Assembly (NCBI GenBank): GCA_022072505.1
Contig: JAJVHU010000009.1
Span: 1 to 64,000 of the forward strand
DNA: 64,000 nt
Reading direction: 5' to 3'
Source: Phycisphaerae bacterium
GTDB lineage: Bacteria; Planctomycetota; Phycisphaerae; UBA1845
Part shown: positions 8,655 through 18,330 of the stretch, piece by piece
Layout of the letters: each line of letters begins with the position of its first letter
Numbering within the stretch: the stretch's first letter is position 1
Position numbers and translations under genes: made by a program
The notes under the pieces: model-generated
Database searches by the model: none
Seen by the model: the letters and a program-made list of their open reading frames with translations, nothing else
Told to the model about the DNA's origin: nothing

Positions 8655-10556
8655 CTACCGCCCGTCGTCGGTTCCGGAGGCCAGCACTTCCGCGATGCGA
8701 TCCTTGATCTGCGGGCCGCGGAGGTCGACCTCCGCGATCCGTCCCTTCCGATCCATCAGGAAGGTTGAAGGGATGCCGACGACGCCGAAGGCGTCGGCGG
8801 CGGAATTCGCGCCGGCGCCCTCTCCGAAGACATGATGCCACGTCATCCGGCGGTCCGCGATGAACTTTTTCAGGGCGGCTTCGTCCCGGTCGAGGCTGAC
8901 GCTGATCAGCACGAAATCCTCGCGCGTTTTGAACGCCTCGAAGGCCGCCGTCACGTTCGGAACCTCGGCGACGCAAGGCCCGCACCAGGTCGCCCAGAAG
9001 TCGAGGAAAACGACCTTGCCCTTAAGGTCGGCGAGCCGAAGCGTCTTGCCTTCCAGGGTGACCAGCGCCAGGTCGGGTGCGTCCGATCCCTGAGCGGGGC
9101 CTTTTGAGCGGCCGGCGCCAGGCCGCGCCGGCGCCGCGCCGAGCGTGATCACGACTTCGGCTTTCTCCGCGGAGACCTTCGCCGTCCCCTCGCCGCCCTC
9201 GCGCGAGACCGCCTTGAGGTCGAAGGCGTCGAGGGGGGCGTCGTGGATGACGAAGCGCCCCTGATCGTCGGTGACGGCTCGCAACGCGAGCGTGTCCTTT
9301 CCGCGCCAGTTATGCGCCGAGACGAACACCTGGGGGGCGGGTTTGTCGGCGGCGTCGAGCACCACGCCGCGCACCTCCCGACCTTCGGAGAGCTTGAAAG
9401 TCAGCGACTTCTCCTGACCCGCGAGCGCATCGACCTCCGCCATCTCCGGAGCAAAGTCCGAGCGGTAGACGGTGACGACGCACTTGCCCTCGGGGATGCC
9501 GCGGAGGGTGAAGCGGCCCTCGACATCGGAGAAGGTCTGCGGAGCGAAGTCATCGATCCGCGCCCCCGCGATGATCCGCGCATCCGAAAGCGGGGTGCGC
9601 TTCGTGGCGTGCAGAACCTCGCCGACGACCCTCGCACCGCGCGTCAGTCGCAACTCGTGAACCGACTCGGCCTGATCCGCCGGGAAGTCGATCCGCCGCG
9701 AAAAATCATGATCGCCGATGAATTCGGCGTGCGACACCCGCAGGGCGTAGCCTGACGAGTCGAAATGTATCCCTTTCAGGACCGCCGACCCTTCCGCATC
9801 CGTCGCCGAACTGCGGAAGTCGTCCCGGTCGCGGTCGTAACACTCGATCACCGCCCCGGCGACCGCCTTCCCCGCGTCGTCCACCACCCGCAGGCGCGCG
9901 ATCCGCTCCGCCTTGAGGAGAATTCGGACGTCGTTGCCGTCCGCCTCGACCGCCAGTTCCTCGGAATGCCGTCCGTAACCGGTCGCCTGAACAATCAGGT
10001 TGACACTTCCGGGGTAAAGGCCCTCGACGCGGAACTTTCCGCCCTCGGCGGTCGTCGCGGTCCACTCCCGGAAGCTGGTCATAAGAATGATGCTCGCCCC
10101 GAGCACGGGTTCTTCGGTCCGCGCATCCAGGACCGTGCCGGTGACCACGTAGTCTCCGGCCAGTTCCGCGTCGACAAAAGGAGGGGACTCCCCGGCGACC
10201 AGCTTGACAGGTTTCTCGATCACGCTGAATCCGGTCTTTTCAAACCGGACAAGAGCGTTGCATGTCCGGGCTTTCTCAGCCGTGATGCGAAAATCTCCCA
10301 GGCCGTCGGTGACCGCCGCCCCGAGCAACTCACCCGGGCTGCCGTCGGAGGCGGAGGCGTGCAGCGACACTTTGACGCCCTGCTCTCCTCCACCGATGTA
10401 GTTGAGCACCTGCCCCTCGATGAGGGTTACAACAGGTTTCGGAGGTTCGGGGTTCGGGGTCGGCGGCGGATCCTCCGCGGAACCCGCAACCCCTGCGGTG
10501 AGGGGGAGTGTTGCCACGGCGAATAAAACCCCGCACCGAAACGTCAGAGGATTCAT
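8655..10556 (-). CDS. Exported protein: carboxypeptidase-regulatory repeats plus TlpA-like thioredoxin domain
   Basis: 633 residues. A signal peptide (MNPLTFRCGVLFAVATLPL, ending near residue 27) is followed by a Pro-rich linker. Several carboxypeptidase-regulatory-like beta domains then span about 45-480, each with a V.G.V.D....P..GA pattern and a DG.F.i.gl segment. The C-terminal 140 residues are a TlpA/ResA-type thioredoxin domain with FWATWCGPC, then GIPSTFLMDRKG containing the cis-Pro. It probably acts as an envelope thiol-disulfide protein carrying adhesive or scaffold domains; the redox partner is not visible. The start is placed at ATG 10556 with GAGGAG upstream; the frame is open 25 codons further but without a signal peptide. 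Confidence 0.8.
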   Translation of the reverse strand: MNPLTFRCGVLFAVATLPLTAGVAGSAEDPPPTPNPEPPKPVVTLIEGQVLNYIGGGEQGVKVSLHASASDGSPGELLGAAVTDGLGDFRITAEKARTCNALVRFEKTGFSVIEKPVKLVAGESPPFVDAELAGDYVVTGTVLDARTEEPVLGASIILMTSFREWTATTAEGGKFRVEGLYPGSVNLIVQATGYGRHSEELAVEADGNDVRILLKAERIARLRVVDDAGKAVAGAVIECYDRDRDDFRSSATDAEGSAVLKGIHFDSSGYALRVSHAEFIGDHDFSRRIDFPADQAESVHELRLTRGARVVGEVLHATKRTPLSDARIIAGARIDDFAPQTFSDVEGRFTLRGIPEGKCVVTVYRSDFAPEMAEVDALAGQEKSLTFKLSEGREVRGVVLDAADKPAPQVFVSAHNWRGKDTLALRAVTDDQGRFVIHDAPLDAFDLKAVSREGGEGTAKVSAEKAEVVITLGAAPARPGAGRSKGPAQGSDAPDLALVTLEGKTLRLADLKGKVVFLDFWATWCGPCVAEVPNVTAAFEAFKTREDFVLISVSLDRDEAALKKFIADRRMTWHHVFGEGAGANSAADAFGVVGIPSTFLMDRKGRIAEVDLRGPQIKDRIAEVLASGTDDGR

Positions 10557-11040
10557 TTCAAGGTACTCCTCGGGCGGCAGAACCGGGCGTCTCGTCGTTT
10601 TCGGGCTGCCGTCGCTATCCTTCTTTATCATACCGCGTCCGGGCTGCGCAGCACCCGGATGCCACCCGAATCAGACGGGCTGCGGGGCGGGATGTTTTGC
10701 GGCTTCCGGTAGAACCGGAGGCAGGAGGTATCCGGATGCCGACGGGCGTCCCTGACGGACCCGACGCTGAGGGCGTCCTTGAACCCGCGCCACACCTTCC
10801 GACAGTCTTGCAACGTTCCCGACATGCTCCTAGACTCCGCCGCGGCAGGGGTCCGATCGGCTGGTGGCCGAAGACGTCGTCATTCATCGATTCCGACGAG
10901 TTGGACCCAAGAAGGGCTGTCCGTCGCGGGCGCCGCGAGATTGCATCGGGCGTCCGGGGGAGCGGAGCGAAACAGGTAAGAAGGCTTCGCGTGATAGCGG
11001 CGGTCGGCTCGTGGACCTCGTAGGAGAAGGAGCTACTCCT
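10557..11040. other. Intergenic region between divergent exported-protein genes
   Basis: 484 bp between the minus-strand thioredoxin-like gene and the plus-strand secretin. It must hold both promoters, but I see no convincing -35/-10 pair. The open frames across it translate to Arg/Pro/Gly-rich peptides without family resemblance. The right end carries a strong ribosome binding site (GGAGAAGGAG, 11023-11032) for the secretin. Confidence 0.5.
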
Positions 11041-14000
11041 TTGCGAACACAGGTTGCACGCTGGGCGGGACGGGTCATGTGCGCGGCGGTCCTGATCGGG
11101 ACGGGCGCGGCGCAGGCCCAGGACAAGACGGCTTCACAGGCGCTGGCGGAAGCCGTCCAGTTGTTTGATCAGGGTCATTATGTTCAGGCGAAGGAGATTC
11201 TCCTGGGCATCGATCCGAACCAGCTCACGGACGAGGAGCGGGCGCAGCGTCAGGAGTACCTGACGCAGTCGGACGTGGCGGCGACGATGTCGGAGCGGGC
11301 GCTTCGCGACATCGAGGACGCCGAGGCGGCGGCGAAGGAGAACGACAACGCCCGCGCCACCGAGCTTCTTCAGCGCGTTCTGGAGAACAAGTACGCGCAC
11401 AAGGAAGTGAAGGCGGCTGCGGAATCGAGGCTGCGCGAGTTGAACGCGGCCGCCCAGCCGGCCGGTGAAGCCCCTGCGGCGACGGCGACGCCCGCGGCGC
11501 AGGACGTCGAGCAGGCGGCGTCTCTCACGAGGCAGGGCGACGAGCAGGTCGCGGCCGGAAATTACGACGAGGCGGAGAAGCTTTACATGCAGGCCCTGGG
11601 CCACGTTCCGGGGCATCCCGAGGCGACGGCGGGGCTGGAGCGCATTGACCAGCACCGTCAGAACGTCTCCGGCGGGCGGGCGATGTCGCTGCCCGACCAG
11701 ATCCGGCGCGATGCGCAGATCAACTGGCAGCGCACCGAGTTCATCTACGCCGAGCTGAAGGCGCAGATCAACCGCCTCGTGGCCAGCGAGGCGTTCGAGG
11801 AGGCGCGGCAGGTGTTCGCCCGCGCCCGCCAGGTGGTCGAGTCCGGGCGCCAGTTCGCCGAGCCGCTCAGTCTGTACGAGACGCTTCGGGCGGACGTGGA
11901 GGCGCTCGAGCGGCTGATCAACGACCGGGAGCGCGAGTTTCACTGGCGCGAGGTCGAGCGTGTTCGGCGGGAGGTTGAGGATCAGCGCAGCCTCCGCCAG
12001 CGCGAGCAGGAAAGCAAACGTCGCGCGACGGTGGATTCGCTTTTCGCCCAGGCCCGCGCGCACGTGAAGGACGGGGATTACGAGTCCGCGATCCGGGTGC
12101 TCCAGCAGATCCTCGTCATTGATCCGCGCAATCAGGGGGCGGAGTGGGCGCTGGAGGAATACAAGGATCACTGGGCGGCTCGCCGCACGCGGCAAAGCCG
12201 GTATAAGCTCGGCGAGGCCGACCGGGAGATCCTGATCGACGTCGAAGACTCGAAGATTCCGATCGAGTGGCAGCAGGAACTCAATTATCCGAAGAACTGG
12301 CTGGAGATCATCTCCCGGCCGGAGCGTCAGAAGGGCAGCACCGGACCGCTGGACGCGATGCTGCTGGGCAAGCTGGACCGGACGATGGTGCCCCTGGACT
12401 TCGACGCCGTCCCCTTCCGCGAGGCGATGGAGCGCTTCGCCGACGCTCACCAGGTCAACATCGAGGTGAACTGGAAGGACGTGCAGGCCGCCGGCATCGA
12501 TCCGGCGACGCCGATCACGCTGAAAATGCCGCAGGAAGTGACGCTCAAGAAGGCGTTGAGCATGACGCTCAACCAGGTGGAAGGCGTCGGGGCGGATCTC
12601 GGCTACGTGGTGCAGGACGGCGTTCTGACCGTCGCCACGCAGCACTGGCTGGATCATGAAAACGTCTACCAGGTCGCATACCCGATCGAAGATCTGCTCT
12701 CCGACATTCCGCAGTTCGGACAGGCGCCGACGGTCGGCTACATCGACTCGAACGGGTTGAGCGTGGACGAACTGCGGCAGGACCAGAAAGTCTGGTGGGG
12801 CGGGTCGCCGGCGGGCGACGCGCCGCTCCCGGACGACGCGCGTGAGGCTCGGGTTCTCGAGCTGATCAACCTGATTCAGGATCAGATCGAACCGGAAAGC
12901 TGGCGCGAGCGCAACGGCTCGATCGGAACGATCACCGAGTTCAACGGTCAACTCGTCGTCACGCAGAATTCCGCGGCGCAGGAGCGCGTCAGCAATTTGC
13001 TGGACAAGCTCCGCGAGCAGCGCTCGGTGCAGGTGGCGGTTGAAGCCCGGTTCCTGACCGTGCAGAGCAACTTTCTCGAGGAGTTCGGCATTGACCTCGA
13101 CCTCGTGCTTAACGCGGGCAACGCCGGGTTCGACTTCATCCGCAATCAGGACGGCGCGATCGCCAGCGACCCGGCGCTGGGCAGCCGGTTGCTGCTGCCG
13201 CGGCAGTTCTCACGCTACGGCTTCCTGCCCAACGTCCCCGGCGGCGGCAATCCGATGGCCAACACCTCGGGCGACCCGGAGCAGCCGTTTACGAACCCCG
13301 CGCTGGTGCCTTCGCGCAGCGGCGGCGGGCTGGTCAGCGGGAAGAACATGACGCCGGTTCCGAGCGAGTCCGGATTGCTGGACATCACCAACCCGACGAG
13401 CCTCGCCAGCGCCATCCCGGGCACGTTCGCGGGCCGCGACATCCAGGGTCTGTCGATCTTCGGCTCGTTCCTGGACAACATCCAGGTGGACTTCCTGATC
13501 CGCGCGACGCAGGCCAACGCCCGCACCTCGCTGCTGACCGCACCGAAACTGGTGCTCACCAACGGACAGCGGTCGTGGGTCGCGGTGGTGACGTCTCACG
13601 CCTTTGTGAGTCAGCTTCAGCCGGTCGTCGCCGGCGGGGCGGCGGCGCAGGCGCCGCAGACGCAGACGGTGAACGAAGGCGCCGTGCTGGACGTGCAGGC
13701 GACGGTTTCGGCGGACCGCCGGTACGTGACGATGACTTTGCGTCCGGGCGTGGGTCGCCTGAACGCGCTGGAGACGTTCCAGTTCGCGGGGGCGAACCTC
13801 GAATCCGGCGCCGGTTTCGTTCAGCTTCCGAGCGTGACGCGTCAGGTGCTCAACACCACGGTCAACGTTCCGGACGGCGGAACGCTGCTGATCGGCGGGC
13901 AGAAGCTGGCGACCGAGATCGAAGTGGACGCCGGCGTCCCGGTGCTCTCGAAGATTCCGCTTCTGAAGCGCCTGTATTCCTCGCGTTCGATGGTGAAGGA

Positions 14001-14094
14001 TGAGCAGGTGCTGCTGATCCTCATCAAGCCGAAGATCATCATCCCCAGCGAGCAGGAGCAGTTGGCGTTTCCGCTTCCGGGCGGACGCGGCTGA
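11041..14094 (+). CDS. TPR-secretin (type II/III secretion or pilus secretin-like)
   Basis: 1017 residues from a TTG start, chosen because AAGGAG lies 8 bases upstream and a signal peptide begins there (ending GTGAAQAQ). Two helical tetratricopeptide-like units follow (about 155-200 and 330-375). A short STN/secretin N domain covers about 450-530 (LDFDAVPFREAMERF). An N3-like domain (LVVTQNSAAQERVSNLLDKL) and the secretin core follow. The core has LLTAPKLVLTNGQ at about 832 and VPDGGTLLIGGQ at about 940, then VPVLSKIPLLKRLY, the standard secretin ending. It should form a gated outer-membrane ring. No other gsp or pil core genes adjoin it; prepilin-like and PilT proteins occur far away in this window. 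An upstream in-frame ATG at 10864 gives only low-complexity sequence. Confidence 0.85.
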   Translation: MRTQVARWAGRVMCAAVLIGTGAAQAQDKTASQALAEAVQLFDQGHYVQAKEILLGIDPNQLTDEERAQRQEYLTQSDVAATMSERALRDIEDAEAAAKENDNARATELLQRVLENKYAHKEVKAAAESRLRELNAAAQPAGEAPAATATPAAQDVEQAASLTRQGDEQVAAGNYDEAEKLYMQALGHVPGHPEATAGLERIDQHRQNVSGGRAMSLPDQIRRDAQINWQRTEFIYAELKAQINRLVASEAFEEARQVFARARQVVESGRQFAEPLSLYETLRADVEALERLINDREREFHWREVERVRREVEDQRSLRQREQESKRRATVDSLFAQARAHVKDGDYESAIRVLQQILVIDPRNQGAEWALEEYKDHWAARRTRQSRYKLGEADREILIDVEDSKIPIEWQQELNYPKNWLEIISRPERQKGSTGPLDAMLLGKLDRTMVPLDFDAVPFREAMERFADAHQVNIEVNWKDVQAAGIDPATPITLKMPQEVTLKKALSMTLNQVEGVGADLGYVVQDGVLTVATQHWLDHENVYQVAYPIEDLLSDIPQFGQAPTVGYIDSNGLSVDELRQDQKVWWGGSPAGDAPLPDDAREARVLELINLIQDQIEPESWRERNGSIGTITEFNGQLVVTQNSAAQERVSNLLDKLREQRSVQVAVEARFLTVQSNFLEEFGIDLDLVLNAGNAGFDFIRNQDGAIASDPALGSRLLLPRQFSRYGFLPNVPGGGNPMANTSGDPEQPFTNPALVPSRSGGGLVSGKNMTPVPSESGLLDITNPTSLASAIPGTFAGRDIQGLSIFGSFLDNIQVDFLIRATQANARTSLLTAPKLVLTNGQRSWVAVVTSHAFVSQLQPVVAGGAAAQAPQTQTVNEGAVLDVQATVSADRRYVTMTLRPGVGRLNALETFQFAGANLESGAGFVQLPSVTRQVLNTTVNVPDGGTLLIGGQKLATEIEVDAGVPVLSKIPLLKRLYSSRSMVKDEQVLLILIKPKIIIPSEQEQLAFPLPGGRG

Positions 14095-14131
14095 TTCCCG
14101 CGTCGCCGGCAAGGAGCATCCTTTGAAGAAC

Positions 14132-14172
14132 GCCGCCCCGTCTCGGGTCATCCCGAGACGGGGCGGTTCTAC
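14132..14172 (+). terminator. Terminator hairpin between convergent genes
   Basis: Arms 14132-14147 and 14152-14167 form a 16-bp stem (one G-U pair) around a TCAT loop, followed by TCTACGTTT. It sits between the secretin stop (14094) and the convergent VIT/VWA stop (14189), so it may serve both strands, though only the plus side has a T-rich tail. Confidence 0.7.
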
Positions 14173-14188
14173 GTTTACGAGCGCCGGA

Positions 14189-16513
14189 TCAGCAGCCGTC
14201 GGACGGAGCGAGAGCCGGACCGCTTTGTGCGGCGCCCGACTCCGTCGTCCTCGGCGCCTGAATCAGCACCGCCTCGCCGTCAACTTCAAGCAGGATGTCG
14301 CCTTTGAGCGACGCGCAGCCCTGACGATTCTGGGCGGTGAGCTTCGCCAGCAGCGAGAAATACTCGGGCGAGCCGAAGGTCACGACGCGCTTCGGCTCCG
14401 CGCCGGTGACGCGCTGCGCGATCCGGCTGTCCACCCACGTCCCGCCGCGCTGGAAGAACGCGCGGTCGTTGACCTGCTGGACGGCGGCGATCTCGACGCG
14501 GTTCATGCTCGCGTCCCAGAACCGGTTCGAGTAGTTCGAGCACGACTGCATCACCTGGGCGTTGTAGTTCTCCGCCTGATTCACCGCGCTGATTCCGCTG
14601 CGCACCCCGGCCGCCCGCTCCTGAAGCACTTGCGCGGCGGATGCGTGCAAAGCGTCGCGCTTCGACAAGTCCGTCCCTTCTTCGGCGAGGAACGCCGTGT
14701 ACTCGGTCAGGACGCCGAACTCGGTGGACAGCCGGACGATTTCGTCCACCAGTTCCCGGGTGCGCGGATTCTGCTTCAACGTGGCGACGGCGCCGGGGTC
14801 GCCGCCGAGTTGCCGGATTGCGTCCGCGAGCTGCGCCACGCGGCGCGTCGCCCACAACCGCGGGACGAAGCTGTTTTTCGTTGTCGCCTTGTCCAGGGCA
14901 AAGGTGAAGTCAAACGTCCGCGGCTTTCCGAAATGCTGTCCGGAAAGCCGGAACCGAAGCGGCTCGTCGCCGAGATACCGGCCGAGGAGAACGAGCTGAT
15001 CCCCATCGAAAAGATCGGGAAGCCGGTCGGGGATCAGATCCACGACGACCGGACCGGAGATGCCGCTCGCCGTGGAGGTGGTCAGGACGGCGTCCGTGAG
15101 GACCGGACCTTGAAGACGCCGGTAAACCTCCGCGACCTTGATTTCGACGTCTTCGTTCGGCTGCACGAAGGTCGAGGTCGCCCGAGTATCCGCGGCGATC
15201 TTCTGAAGGAGCGGGGCGTTCACGTCATACCCGACGCCGAAGGTGAAGACCCGACGTTGATGAGGGTTGGCCTTGACGACCACGTCGCGGATCGCGCTCT
15301 CCGTGGTCTGACCGACGGTCGCCAGTCCGTCCGTGAGGAAGAGCACCAGGGGCAACCTGCCCGGGGCAGCCGGTTGCCGCAGCGACTCCAGCAGGGCGTC
15401 ATGAATGTTGGTTCCGCCGACGGCGGGGATGCCGTCAAGGAATTCGCAGGCCTTTTTGACGGCTTCTTCGGATTTTGCGACCGGGACCGGGGCGAACGAG
15501 ATCACCGAATCCGAGTAAACGAGGAGGTTGAAGGTCTCGCCTTCGTCGAGCGCGCCGATGATCTGCCGGGCGGCTTCCTTCGCCTGCTCGATCTTGCCTC
15601 CGCGCATGCTTCCGGAGCGGTCCAGCACGATCGTCATCTCTCGTTTCATGCTCGCGTCGTCGCCGCCGCCGCTGCGCGCGGGAACCCCCGCAAGAAGCAG
15701 GAAGTACCCGCCCTTGCCGTCACTGTCGGGGTACGCCAGCAGCGAAGCGGACAGATCTCCCCCCAGCAGGTAGGAAAGTCGAAACGAGCCGGGTTCCGTC
15801 GAAGCTCCGGGCGCCAGGTTGACGAGGTAACATCCGTCCGCATTCCGCTGTGTCCGAACCGGGTGGCTGGGCGAGTACGCCGTGCAGAGCGGGCGGCGGG
15901 CGCGAATCTGCATGTCGATCGACCACGGGATCTGCTGCCCGAGGGATTCAGATCGCGGCAGGGCGTAGTCGATGCGATCGCCGTCCGCCGCAAGCACCTG
16001 CTCGTACGTCAGGCGCACGCGCCGGCGTCCACCGGCCTCGACCGGAAACACGCTCGATCGAACCAGGTTGAGTCCGACGAACTCGAGCAGCGCCGGGTCT
16101 CGAACGTCGGCGACGATCCGCTCGTACAACCTTCGCGCGTCGTCCGCCGGGAGCAGGGCCGCCGACGCCTCCGGCGAGGCGCCGTCGAACGCGAACCCCC
16201 GGACCGCCGCGCCCTCAGGCACGGGAACGAGCAACTCCGCTTCGATCCTGCGTCCCGTCGCGTTCACCAGATGCACGTCGAGCGTCGTCGTGGCGACCTG
16301 CTCGACGATGTCGATCTTCGCGTCCACCTTCTCAATTCCCAGCGCTTCGTGAGCGCCGGTGCAGTAGGCGCGGCTTTGCGGGATCACGGTGTTGCCCGCC
16401 CAGGGCCGCGTCGATCCCTGAGCGACCGTCTGTGCTGGCGCGAGGGGCGTTGCGGTGAGCGTCGCCGCAACGAGCGTCGCGCTGAACCAGAATCCGATCC
16501 GTCCTGCAATCAT
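14189..16513 (-). CDS. Exported VIT and von Willebrand A domain protein
   Basis: 774 residues. A signal peptide (about 1-28) is followed by a VIT domain (about 50-180, with VDAKIDIVEQVATTTLDVHLVN and RRRVRLTYEQVL). A VWA domain starts at about 290, whose metal site motif is complete: DRSGS, then the Thr in GGTNIHDAL and the Asp in FLTDGLAT. The C-terminal third is helical with no domain I recognise. VIT-VWA proteins resemble inter-alpha-trypsin inhibitor heavy chains; bacterial members are exported and bind partners through the metal site, but their roles are mostly unknown. ATG 16513 is preceded by AAAGGAG; the longer frame lacks a signal peptide at its start. Confidence 0.85.
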   Translation of the reverse strand: MIAGRIGFWFSATLVAATLTATPLAPAQTVAQGSTRPWAGNTVIPQSRAYCTGAHEALGIEKVDAKIDIVEQVATTTLDVHLVNATGRRIEAELLVPVPEGAAVRGFAFDGASPEASAALLPADDARRLYERIVADVRDPALLEFVGLNLVRSSVFPVEAGGRRRVRLTYEQVLAADGDRIDYALPRSESLGQQIPWSIDMQIRARRPLCTAYSPSHPVRTQRNADGCYLVNLAPGASTEPGSFRLSYLLGGDLSASLLAYPDSDGKGGYFLLLAGVPARSGGGDDASMKREMTIVLDRSGSMRGGKIEQAKEAARQIIGALDEGETFNLLVYSDSVISFAPVPVAKSEEAVKKACEFLDGIPAVGGTNIHDALLESLRQPAAPGRLPLVLFLTDGLATVGQTTESAIRDVVVKANPHQRRVFTFGVGYDVNAPLLQKIAADTRATSTFVQPNEDVEIKVAEVYRRLQGPVLTDAVLTTSTASGISGPVVVDLIPDRLPDLFDGDQLVLLGRYLGDEPLRFRLSGQHFGKPRTFDFTFALDKATTKNSFVPRLWATRRVAQLADAIRQLGGDPGAVATLKQNPRTRELVDEIVRLSTEFGVLTEYTAFLAEEGTDLSKRDALHASAAQVLQERAAGVRSGISAVNQAENYNAQVMQSCSNYSNRFWDASMNRVEIAAVQQVNDRAFFQRGGTWVDSRIAQRVTGAEPKRVVTFGSPEYFSLLAKLTAQNRQGCASLKGDILLEVDGEAVLIQAPRTTESGAAQSGPALAPSDGC

Positions 16514-16716
16514 GTGTTTCTCCTTTTCTGGACTGAACATGCTTCGACCGCACCCATCGTCAACATAACCCACGTTCCGGCGGCGAGGCGTAATGAGTCG
16601 GTAACGACGTCATCGCGGGCGGCAGCTTGATGCGCGGGCGTTACGTCGCCGTTGCGCGGGCGTTGCGCGGCGACGGGTTCGAGGCGGTTCATGTCGCACG
16701 GCAGCGCTGAACCGCT

Positions 16717-16722
16717 TACACT
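16717..16722 (+). promoter_or_regulatory. Candidate -10 box of murJ (possible leaderless start)
   Basis: TACACT ends six bases before the GTG start of murJ at 16729, which is where transcription would begin. The bases CTCGCGGC that overlap and follow it also occur at the -10 of the LptD-like gene (4963) and of mqnE (52797). No Shine-Dalgarno sequence precedes GTG 16729. No good -35 is visible, so this is tentative. Confidence 0.35.
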
Positions 16723-16728
16723 CGCGGC

Positions 16729-18330
16729 GTGTCAGACCTTCGCCGCATTGTCGGGACCACGCGGATCATCGCGCTGCTGACGCTGGGCTCGCGCCTCGTC
16801 GGACTGGCGCGAGAGATGATGTTCGCGCATTTCTTCAGCGCCGGACCCGTGCTCTCGGCGTTCCGGGTCGCGTTCATGATCCCCAACGTGGCGCGGCGTC
16901 TTTTCGGCGAAGGCGCGCTGTCGTCGTCGCTTGTGCCGGTGCTGACGGAGGTGATTCATCGGGAGGGCGACGAGGCCGGGCGGCGCCTCAGCGGCGCGAT
17001 CCTCGTTCTCCTGACGGCGGCGCTGACCGGTCTGACGATTTTTGCGGAGGTCGCGTTGGCGATCGCGATGCGCTGGACATCCGAACCGGCGCTGAAGCTG
17101 ACGGCGATGTTGCTGCCTTACATGCTGCTGATCTGCGTGACGGCGACGGCGGGAGGGGTGCTCAACGTCCGGGGGCATTTCGCCTCGCCCGCGGCGGCGC
17201 CGGTGATCATGAATCTCGCGCTGATCGCCGGAGCGCTGGTCGGAGCGCTCGGGCTGGGACTTGCGGATTTCGAGCTGATGACCGTCGTGTGCGGAGCGAC
17301 GCTGATCTCCGGCGTCGCGCAGGTGTTCTGGCAGCTTGCGGCGCTTCAGCGCGTCGGGTTCACGCCGCGGCTGGTCTGGGACGTCCGGTCGGAGGCGGTG
17401 CGCCGGGTCTTCTCAATGATGGGGCCGATGATTCTCGGGCTCTCGACCGTGCAGGTCAGTTCCGTCGCGGATTACCTGATCGCGTATCTGGCGGTGATGA
17501 ACGAGGCGGGGGAGCGCGTCGGACCGGCCGTCCTCGGATACGCGCAGTACTTGTATCAGCTTCCGCTCGGTGTTTTCGGGATCGCGCTCGCCACGGCCGT
17601 GTTTCCCGTCCTGTCCGCGCGAGCGGCGGCGGAGGATCAGGCGGGCCTGGCGGAGGTGTTCTCGCGCGGCATGAGGCTCTCGATGTTCATCTCACTACCG
17701 GCGGCGGCGGGGATGATTATCATCGCCGAGCCGATCGTGCGGGTTTTGTTCGAGCGCGGCGCGTTCGGCCGCGACGACACGGCGCGCGTCGCCGGCGCGG
17801 TCGTCTTTTACGCGATCGGCATCCCCGCTTACGGCGCGCTGCACGTTATTGTCCGCGCCTTCTACGCTTTGAAGGACAGCGCGACGCCGATGCGGGTCGC
17901 GGCGATGGTGGTCGGATTGAATCTGGCGTTGGGCGTCGCGCTGGTTCTGACGCCGCTTCAGGAGCGCGGCATCGCGCTGGCGACCGCGGCCACCGCAAGT
18001 CTTCAGGTCGTACTCCTCGCGCAGCGCCTGGGCCGGCGGCTTCCGCAGGTTCGGTGGCGTCCGATCCTTCGCAGCACGGCGAGACAGTTGATCGCAACCG
18101 GGCTGATGTCGGCTGCGTTGCTGCTTGTTCCGCGGGCTGAAGGAGCGTGGGGCATCGTTTCGCGCTGGGGGGCGGTGGAGTTGATAAGCCTGATTTTCGT
18201 CGGGTTGGGGACGTATGCGGCGGGCAGCCTGATGTTTCGGGTGGACGAAATAAGAATGCTCGTCGCCCGGGTCGAGGCGGAGTCGGGCTCCGTCCGCGGC
18301 GGCAAGCTGGGAGACACCGGTCATGCCTGA
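16729..18330 (+). CDS. murJ: Lipid II flippase MurJ (MviN family)
   Basis: 533 residues with about 13-14 hydrophobic helices. It moves undecaprenyl-linked peptidoglycan precursor (lipid II) across the inner membrane. Hallmarks are GSRLVGLAREMMFAHFF near the N terminus, AFMIPNVARRLFGEGA (family signature), YAQYLYQLPLGVFGIALATAVFP in the middle (broken here for reading), and FERGAFGRDDT followed by IGIPAYGALHVIVRAFYALKD. Length is normal for the family. Presence implies a peptidoglycan wall. The 3' end overlaps mutM by 8 bases, so the two are translationally coupled. Start is GTG with no clear ribosome binding site. Confidence 0.92.
   Translation: MSDLRRIVGTTRIIALLTLGSRLVGLAREMMFAHFFSAGPVLSAFRVAFMIPNVARRLFGEGALSSSLVPVLTEVIHREGDEAGRRLSGAILVLLTAALTGLTIFAEVALAIAMRWTSEPALKLTAMLLPYMLLICVTATAGGVLNVRGHFASPAAAPVIMNLALIAGALVGALGLGLADFELMTVVCGATLISGVAQVFWQLAALQRVGFTPRLVWDVRSEAVRRVFSMMGPMILGLSTVQVSSVADYLIAYLAVMNEAGERVGPAVLGYAQYLYQLPLGVFGIALATAVFPVLSARAAAEDQAGLAEVFSRGMRLSMFISLPAAAGMIIIAEPIVRVLFERGAFGRDDTARVAGAVVFYAIGIPAYGALHVIVRAFYALKDSATPMRVAAMVVGLNLALGVALVLTPLQERGIALATAATASLQVVLLAQRLGRRLPQVRWRPILRSTARQLIATGLMSAALLLVPRAEGAWGIVSRWGAVELISLIFVGLGTYAAGSLMFRVDEIRMLVARVEAESGSVRGGKLGDTGHA

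Noticed and set aside
14123..16630. 835-codon plus-strand frame
   Set aside because: Antisense to the VIT/VWA gene, which has signal peptide, metal site and ribosome binding site; the plus frame has only low-complexity charged sequence.
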